From Acephala macrosclerotiorum (taxonomy: Eukaryota; Ascomycota; Leotiomycetes; Helotiales; Mollisiaceae): a DNA stretch of 64,000 nucleotides. The notes under the pieces were generated by a model. It saw only the letters and a list, made by a program, of their open reading frames with translations, made no database searches and was not told the DNA's origin. Positions 57,117 through 64,000 of this stretch are shown one piece after another. The stretch spans positions 67,018-131,017 of the forward strand of contig MU119326.1 in the NCBI GenBank assembly GCA_014904845.1, given 5' to 3'. The stretch's first letter is position 1. Every line of letters begins with the position of its first letter. The translations under genes and the position numbers were made by a program.

Positions 57117-57298
57117 ACGTGTATGGCAAGCCATATGGTCGAGGTGCGTCAACCCATTAAAATCGTAAAATCGCATATTATAACGCCAATATAACATTAA
57201 AATAATTAATTTTTTGAAGTATTTTTAAGTTTGCGATTTTACGATTTTACGATTTTGGTGGGTTGACGCACCTCGACCATATGGCTTGTCATAGACGT
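57117..57298. mobile_element. 182-bp inverted-repeat (MITE-like) element
   Basis: A 30-base arm starting CAAGCCATATGGTCGAGGTG at 57127 is repeated exactly in inverted orientation, ending at 57288. The similarity extends outwards with mismatches to the ACGT ends at 57117 and 57298, and inwards through an AATCGTAAAATCGCA block. The centre is AT-rich. No open frame and no clear target duplication. It could form a long hairpin. It lies about 290 bp beyond the stop codon of the AA9 gene. Confidence 0.7.
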
Positions 57299-57587
57299 GC
57301 AACAAAAGTCACGAGGTGGCATGTAATTGGCAGCTTAGCGAGGTGAAGGGGCTTCGGGGAATACAAGGCAGGCAAATATCTTTTTCCTTTGATGTGAGAC
57401 GCTCACTTGCATGCACAGATAACGATGTCAGACTGATTGATAAAGGAGTGTCATGTTTCAGAGCCATGCTGAAATCAGAACTATGTACAAGAATCGAAAA
57501 CTCATCAGCCCCACCACTATCCTCGGAGACCAACAACTATGTCCTACCCTCCAACCGTGATATTCAGGACATTCCATCACCTGCCAT

Positions 57588-58678
57588 TTACAGGCATTGA
57601 GAATAATACTGGTTCGTAGCAGTGCAAGTGCTTCCCGCAGCACAAACAGTCGACCCCGTCCACCCCGCACCACCGCACTGCCCATACTTTGCAACCGCCG
57701 CTCCCGTCGCCGTCGCAGCAGCACTTGAAGTCGTCGCCACTTTTGTGCTACTCACAGCCACAGCAGTACTACTCGTAGCAACAGTCTTAACCACGGTACT
57801 GCTCCCCACCACACTCGTCGGCGCAGTCCCCCCAGCACTCTGTCCACTCCACACAGCTGGACCTGGGACAGTGTAGTTGGTGAAATCGGTATAAATATTG
57901 ACGGTATAACCTGGCTCGGTACCGGTGATGAATCCCGGGATAGAGACGAGGGGACCGGGAGTTCCGGTTCCGCCGTTGGCGACGGTTATTTGGGCGCAGG
58001 AGATGTAGAATTGAGGGATTCCGGCGGGGTAAGGGTTATGAATTCCTAGTTGTTGGACGCGGAGGAGGTAGTCTCCTGAGGGGAGCGCGGGTGGGATGGT
58101 GTAGTTGTAAGTTTCTATTTGAGTTTAGTCTAATTTTTGAGTGTAAAGTTGGAGACGGAAGGAGACGAACGGTAAAGTGGCCAAGTTGAGGTTCCGTCTG
58201 CGTTGAAGGTGGGTCCCAGGTCGAGAATCTTGAACCAGACTTGCCCTGAGCCGTCGAATGTTGCAGCCGTGGTTGGGGCTTTCGCCATATACATCGAAAG
58301 TGGTCCATCGTGGTAGACGGCTACGTCGGTGGTGAATGAAAATGCATCACCAGCGTTCACTGTGATTGTCGTGGTGGAGCCTGCGGTCTCTCCTCCTACA
58401 TTGCACCTGCGTGAATTAGCACTGATATCACTTATAATGAGAGGATATTTTTCTTACCTCAAGTCATTCGAGGTGAGGTTCGTGACGGGAGAGTTGTAGT
58501 TGGTGTTTGTTCTGATGTACTGGTAGGCAGCATATTTAGTGCCAGCATGCGTGAGCTGCTCGAAGATGTCTGTTTCTCGTCAGCTTGATGTTATTGTTGG
58601 TGAAGAAGGATATTCACAGTGTGCAGAAGTCGAACTGGCGAGGAGACTCAGCCCTGCAAAAAGAGAGTATGACTTCAT
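57588..58678 (-). CDS. AA9 lytic polysaccharide monooxygenase with CBM1 (311 aa)
   Basis: Four exons on the minus strand: 58618-58678, 58458-58569, 58171-58406 and 57588-58114. The signal peptide [19 protein letters not shown] is followed directly by His20, the mature N-terminal residue of the copper histidine brace. A second brace His is likely in [17 protein letters not shown], and the axial Tyr is in [10 protein letters not shown]. After the catalytic domain come Thr/Ser/Ala-rich linker sequences (about 230-275) and a type-1 cellulose-binding module ([21 protein letters not shown]) ending CL. The enzyme cleaves cellulose oxidatively outside the cell. Intron 3 has a non-consensus donor (GTTCGT) but gives the right frame. 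Probably controlled by plant biomass signals, as usual for the family. Intact. Confidence 0.9.
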
Positions 58679-60828
58679 GATGGCTTGCAAGTGAAGAGTG
58701 AGGTGAAAGACAATTTGGAAGAATTGAAAACGAACGCAGAGCAAGACACAAGCTCCCAGATTGTGGCGGCGGTAGTCACCTCATATATTCCTCCTTTTCC
58801 AGCTAGCATACCATCTCACCTTCTTCATTCACATAGCCTCTTCGTCATCTTCCACCACTGACCGAATCTTGCGCCTTCTCCCTGCTAGTCCACGTTCATT
58901 TCGTCCCGAGTCAGCCATCCCCTTCAAGCGATTGGGTAGGAACACTCTCAACGTTCGCTGAACGAGGTCCTCTGATCTCAAAATTAATGAATTCACAACG
59001 AAGGTGGTCTCAAGAAACAAAGTTCCAGCATCTCCGCAATCTAGATGCAGGCAAGGGCAAAGGGGAATAAAGTACCACCGCGGCTGGAATAGGAATGTAG
59101 GGAGAGCGGAAGATACGTACATATGCCGAGTACCGTGTAGGGTAATAAGAAGGATGCTTTAGGCTTCGATGATTCGGAGATCAAAAGGAGTCAGGACGGG
59201 TGTTTCACCACGATATAATTGCTGCAGATATATATACTCGCATTTCCGCATCACCACAGTCGAGTTCTAGAATCCCAATGAATACGACGAGAAATTGAAA
59301 ACAAAATTGAAGAGAAGAAGAAAGTAACGTACACCAGGCATGCTTTCGTGACAGTAGAGATGACAAGAATCAAGCTTAAACGAAACGCGGGGCACCGGTA
59401 CCGCGGACCGAAATGCTTAATGTAACTTCATTTATATTTCGCTTGGATGAAGTGATTCTTGGTGGTCACTAGATCAGCAAGACCACGAAACAATCTATAT
59501 TATCTCTTGGCCTAGCAATTTTTCGGACGGAAGTGGGAAGCCGTCACTGATATCAAGATTCCTTGTCGTTAAAGGGCTGGAGGAGAATCAGCGCCTGGGC
59601 GGCTTTAAAGATCACGTGATACCATCGTTTGACGAACTTCAATGTGGGCCTGAAGAGCCTTGTTGTGAAGGCGTGGAAGCTTACTCTTTAAGTGGACGTT
59701 CAACTTTCTTTAAGTTAGCGTTGTGCAAGAATTGCCTCAATGGCGGAGCGATGGGACGAACGGGAGCTCAGTCCATTAAGGCGTTGTTGATCAATAACCA
59801 GGAGAGTTCTTCAAAACTGCGGTGTGCATGCAAGGGCCATGGGACGCATGAAAGAGCTTCCCAGGTATTTTTAAGCATGGGTAACTGATTTTCAAACTTT
59901 CGAATAGTTTCTCTTCTATACTTCAGTCAGTGTTGAAGTTTTCAGGGGCACATCTGATGGAGAAGGAATGAACCTGCACACCGATCCTGATCTTTTCTTC
60001 AAACTTCGTGAGCACGATGTTCTCGTGCCTTGCATTTTATTCTTGTTTCCGGAGGCTTGCTGACCGCGAGTACGAATTGAAATGAAACAAGAGCACTATT
60101 GCTAAGAATGGAAGCATCCTTTGGCAGCTTGGTGAAAATCGCCGGCTCAAGTCACTCGATATTTCGAGACGCTTCTCTCATAAGCCATGATCCCTTCTGG
60201 CATCATCTTCTGTCCTGATCGAATATGCGGATATCAGACAAGCTGCACTGTGTTTTGTCGTTAAGTGTTCTGTTGTTTTTCATCGAAGTGCGGGGTCAAG
60301 CAAAGGTGCTCTGAAGGGAAGGCACTCTCATTCCACCTGGCCCCACAAACCCAACTGCATTTCGTCTGACACAGATTTAAACAAGCAAAAATTTATCGAA
60401 ATCAAGAGCGTAGCTTAAGGGTAAAGCACACAGCGATTAATTGCTGTTCCCGACCGATGGTCCGTATGCAGAGTAGTATGCGGTGCGTAGCCGTCCTCGT
60501 TGGAGTGAAGATCATTGGTTCGTGTCTATCAGCTCGCTTATTATTTTTTTGCCCATATTATCGTCCCTGGTTCGCGTGCTATGGTCTGTATACTTTTCAC
60601 GGATGCAAAGGGCTCGAGAGTTGCTGAATTGAAGGTTTCCTTCATCTTGATGTTCTTTTTGCTGCTCGCTTCGATGATGAAATGTCAAGCGAGATAGAGG
60701 TGTCGGTCGAGCGAAGAAGAAAGGCACTACAGTACGCCCGTCTCTCGACCAAAAGAATACGCAATGCGCCAATCTCTCTCGACGAATTCCTCGAATTCCC
60801 CAATCGCCGACCGGTCCTCGGTGCCCGT
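58679..60828. other. 2.1 kb, no firm gene
   Basis: Upstream region of the AA9 gene and a long stretch with only weak frames (for example 59616-59888, Cys-containing but without a known domain). Nothing else supported. Confidence 0.4.
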
Positions 60829-63083
60829 TCATGTAATCATCAACCAAGCCTGCAGGGTAGCAACCGCAATGCCAAAGCAAGACAGTATAAATGCTCCGAT
60901 TGCCAGAGCATCTTGAACACTGTGCTTGAACTTGCAATAAAATATTCCTTCTAAGATGCTTGCCGATATAATCGCCAGACAAGACCACGTCAGAATTTTC
61001 TTCAGACTCAGACCTTCCTCAAAGTGCAATCCCCAGCCCGGAGAGACGCCCTTGATGGGACACACAGTAAGCTCAGTGCCAACTTTTTTGGGCACCTTTC
61101 CAAGACAGGGCTTGATCGCAGAGGCGTGGCCCGGGTGGCGGTAATGATGCATGAGAAAGTTGGACCCGATGGGTGGTTTATACGGTGTAGGTTCGTACTT
61201 GTAAGTCCTGATCGACGCATCCGGAACAGCATGGAGTTCTCTAATGTCGACTAGAGACCTTTCGTATAAATCAAAATTTACGAAGTAGATGTTTTGAAGT
61301 CCCCAAACTGAGATCCATGACCACCAGTGATGTCTGATGGAAGTGTGATAGCGGCGCAGCATTTGGAAAAACTCTCTGTCGGAATCCAGGTCGTGCACGG
61401 TTGGCTGATATGCTTTACTGACGGACTTGCCGGCCCCGGTGGCAATGCATAGGAGAAGAAAGAGCCGTTCTGTTGGTGTTGTTCGCTGAGGGACTGCTTG
61501 AGGTGGCTGTTGCTGGGACTCCAGCTCGTATGATGGGAGACTTGATGGTCCGGTAGCCGCCCGAGTCATGAACTTTCTATATGAAGTTGACAGAAAGTTC
61601 ACTAAGCCTAGAATGAGAGATCTTGCCCCGGCTGATGCGTTAGAAAGAATCTCATGATGTTGCAATCGTCGACGAGTAATTTCAGCACGTGATAGGCGGC
61701 GGAGGTCTCTTTGGAGTTTCTTCGCTGCTCCTCTCTCCAATTCTTCGTAATCATCATACATTCTGACGCCGCATGACTTGCTCATTCAGTTAGTATCTTC
61801 TTGGCTGAGGATCGTCGAGGAATATTTACACATGTCCAAGTTACACGCTTCATCCCCTTTTCAAGTGGCGGATTCCTGAACCAAGAGTTCCCTTTCCGAT
61901 TTAGGTATTTGAAACTTTCAAGTAGTCGATTCTCATCGGTTGAAATCTCGGTGCAGACAGGTATATTATCCAAATCGAAGAATGGTAAGGCGGATAGAAG
62001 GTCTGAAGTAAGGTCTTTCTGGTCCTCTGGGGGCTTTGCCTGAGATGATCTAATGAATCTCTGGACATTTGCTCTGAACGCATCGAATGCTTGAGACTGC
62101 GTAACAATCTCTTCTAAGTGATCTAAAACGTTAGGCTCAATGTTATCCTGGTTGGTATCAGAGTCATCTGACTGCTCTGCTTCCTCGAAAGCCGCTTTCT
62201 TTAGGTTTGATTTCCCAGAAATCAAGTCCGCAATTCGATCCACCCCCTGCGCTTGCGAGTTCATAGCTAGCTCACCACAAATGTACTGTGACACATAAGC
62301 TGCTTTCGACTTTACAAAGCGAGCTATCCGTTTTCCTGTGACCGACTCTGCCTTCGCCTTGAGATCCTTTGCCAAGACAAGTAGTAGTTGTCGTAGATTT
62401 CGCTCTAGACTTTCAAGGCTGGTTATTTGGGTAGCCTCGTCCCAAAACTCCCAAAGAATGTCATCATTGAATATGGCCAAAGCGAACTTCTTTGCTGCTC
62501 CCTCGGTGTTTTTGATGTATATTAACGACGGTTTGGAAGATATGCTGGCCATAGAATGCGGACCATCGTTTATTGATGCGATAGATGATGATCTGGATAT
62601 CGGTTTCATTTTCGCGGCTTTAGGTGCATGATCCTCAACATGTCGTGGCCATTCTGGAACTTTGACAGATTGATTCGGATCCTCGTGATGCTTCTTCGAT
62701 GATTCTTTTGGTCGTTGGTATCTGTGTAAGATGGCTGTCTCTATGTCTTCATTGACCGAGGGCAATTCGAGTCTGGCGAGTGCATCGCCGGCAAAAGACA
62801 TATGTCTTGATTTCAGCTTGTCCGAACGCTTTTCGTCCGAATCTCCAATATTCAAACTCTCCGTACTCGCCTTCTGTTTTACGTTTTGATGTGTCTGTGC
62901 TCCGTCAATCGCATCAAATTGGCCGCCAGTGTACTCTAAAAAAAGATCTAAGTCTGCGTAGGTCTGGCCCTGCGGCTGATCCTTTGGGTATACAGGGTCA
63001 CTAATATCACGTGTAAATTCCGATTCGGGTCTAAGGTCAGTAGACGCATTGCTGCTAGTATTTAGTTGTCTGAAGGAAGACAA
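60829..63083 (-). CDS. Large membrane protein of unknown function (733 aa)
   Basis: Two exons on the minus strand, 61830-63083 and 60829-61776. The 53-bp intron has a TACTAAC-type branch site. Splicing restores WTCSCGVRMYDDYEELERGAA, a Cys-containing block typical of a fungal family of unknown role. Unspliced, the two parts look like separate overlapping genes. Residues 1-200 are hydrophilic and probably disordered. About 200-400 is helical (SIYIKN-type start, FWDEATQITSLESLERNL). The C-terminus has two membrane helices (ILTWSCLAIISASILEGIF and ALAIGAFILSCFGIAVATLQAW). Conserved Trp/His/Tyr residues occur in RRYHTSIRHHWWSWISVWGLQNIYFVNF. Function unknown. Confidence 0.8.
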
Positions 63084-64000
63084 GCTTGTGCGCCATGAAA
63101 AAATTGGGATTGGGGATCCCTACAACGGATCGAGTCAGCTTCTTCGGGAGCTTTTATTCTCCTACTGGCCCAAGGGATTGGAGCGCTTACCTCTCGGTCC
63201 ATGTTGAAGTGCTCAAGCTGCAGGTGCGAGATCTATCCAGCTATCTATTTCAAGGGAAGCAACAACGGCTAGACCATCCAGGCTGGGCAAGGCCTGGAAT
63301 ATAAAGAAATTATATGTCAGCCTCGTAATAGGCCTCACTACGGAAGGAATTTTATCATCGGCGTGGTTGGCACTTGATCACATGCACGTTTAGCATAGCC
63401 TCGTTGCACAAGCCTCAAAAAGCAAATCCGCAGCCATTCGCAGCCATTCGCAGCAAGTTAAAAACCACCAGCCTCGAAGTTCGCATGCAGCGCGTCCACG
63501 TTTCAGCGCCACCACTTTGAAGTGGATGTTGAAGACCGCCGACAAGTGTCTATCTCTTATAGGATTTGTCGCGGACAAAAATTACGCTGAGAGCGCGATT
63601 TAATCAGTCGCCTTCTGATAATAAATACATGATAATAAAGATGGAGAAAAGATTGCGGAAAATGGAAAGCTGCGTCCACTACTTTCTTTCCTCAAGCACT
63701 TAAGTTGTGCAACCACACCACCACTGAAACATGACGAACCGGTTAATCATCCGTTTCCTCAAGTGCAAGTGTGAAGATGCCTCCGTATCGATTTTGAACC
63801 CAGGTCACGTGAAGCTATGCGCAAGTTTTCAGCTGTACTACCTACAAGTTGTTTTAAATGTTAATCGTGAGGTGATTATGGCCGTGTTGCCAAGGGGTAG
63901 TGAGACCAATCATCTCTCCACGATTCACGGTATTTTGCTATATCTAGTTAAATACTGGCCTGTGCTTATTAACATTTATTATGGCCTGTAGAGAGTACAC
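63084..64000. other. right edge of window, no gene seen
   Basis: Frames of 60-86 codons without domains. A short tandem repeat of CGCAGCCATT lies near 63.43 kb. The promoter of the large membrane protein should be at the left end. Confidence 0.4.

Noticed and set aside
60410..60530. tRNA-like stretch (GTAGCTTAAGGGTAAAGC, a 5-bp anticodon-like stem, GGTTCG)
   Set aside because: The anticodon-like loop is eight bases long, the acceptor ends do not pair, and the T-arm is poor; I do not call a tRNA.
61777..61829. Two separate overlapping minus-strand genes meeting at ATGA (61782-61785)
   Set aside because: A 53-bp intron with good donor, branch site and acceptor joins them and restores a conserved Cys block.

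Overview
This is nuclear DNA of a filamentous ascomycete (Pezizomycotina). A Leotiomycete/Helotiales relative is my best guess, but that rests on general resemblance only. Supporting evidence: genes on both strands with short 41-90 bp GT-AG introns, a Zn(II)2Cys6 regulator, a cellulose-binding AA9 oxygenase, a POM34-type nucleoporin, a Hid1 orthologue, a Git3-like receptor, and very AT-rich blocks bounded by inverted repeats that look like transposons erased by repeat-induced point mutation (RIP).

Layout. 0-5.7 kb: four tandem BTB/POZ genes (the first a pseudogene) with a 504-bp RIP-eroded inverted-repeat element between copies 1 and 2. 6.4-10.1 kb: a Zn2Cys6 transcription factor and a zinc-finger protein. 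11.2-15.2 kb: three decayed genes side by side: a GMC oxidoreductase, a UstYa-like (DUF3328) protein, and a secreted precursor with 78-bp tandem repeats ending in Lys-Arg sites. Together they look like the remains of a dikaritin-type (ustiloxin/asperipin-like) fungal RiPP locus. 16.3-17.7 kb: a fifth BTB gene. 18-23.6 kb: a gene for a secreted Ser/Thr-rich protein split by a 2507-bp hAT-like element that has an exact 8-bp target duplication.

24-36.3 kb is a conventional gene-dense stretch: an intact GMC oxidoreductase, a 274-bp MITE, a degenerate adenylate-forming protein, POM34, Hid1 and an epoxide-hydrolase-like protein. 36.8-40.2 kb: two more BTB copies on the minus strand, one dead. 40.8-43.6 kb: a large PigL_N/Helo-like protein. 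44-46 kb: a decayed locus I do not recognise. 46.6-52.2 kb: a small Cys/His protein, a truncated arylsulfotransferase-like gene and a seven-helix Git3-type receptor. 54.7-63.1 kb: an O-methyltransferase, a second small inverted-repeat element, an AA9 LPMO with CBM1, and a large membrane protein. Intergenic stretches are otherwise unremarkable.

The recurrent theme is gene turnover. The BTB family has seven copies, two of them dead. Most inactivating stop codons I could place in a frame are explicable as C-to-T (or G-to-A) changes, the RIP signature. The most interesting item is the dead RiPP locus, whose parts are too fragmented for simple ORF calling. All gene models were joined by eye from splice signals and frame continuity; no alignments or database searches were run.
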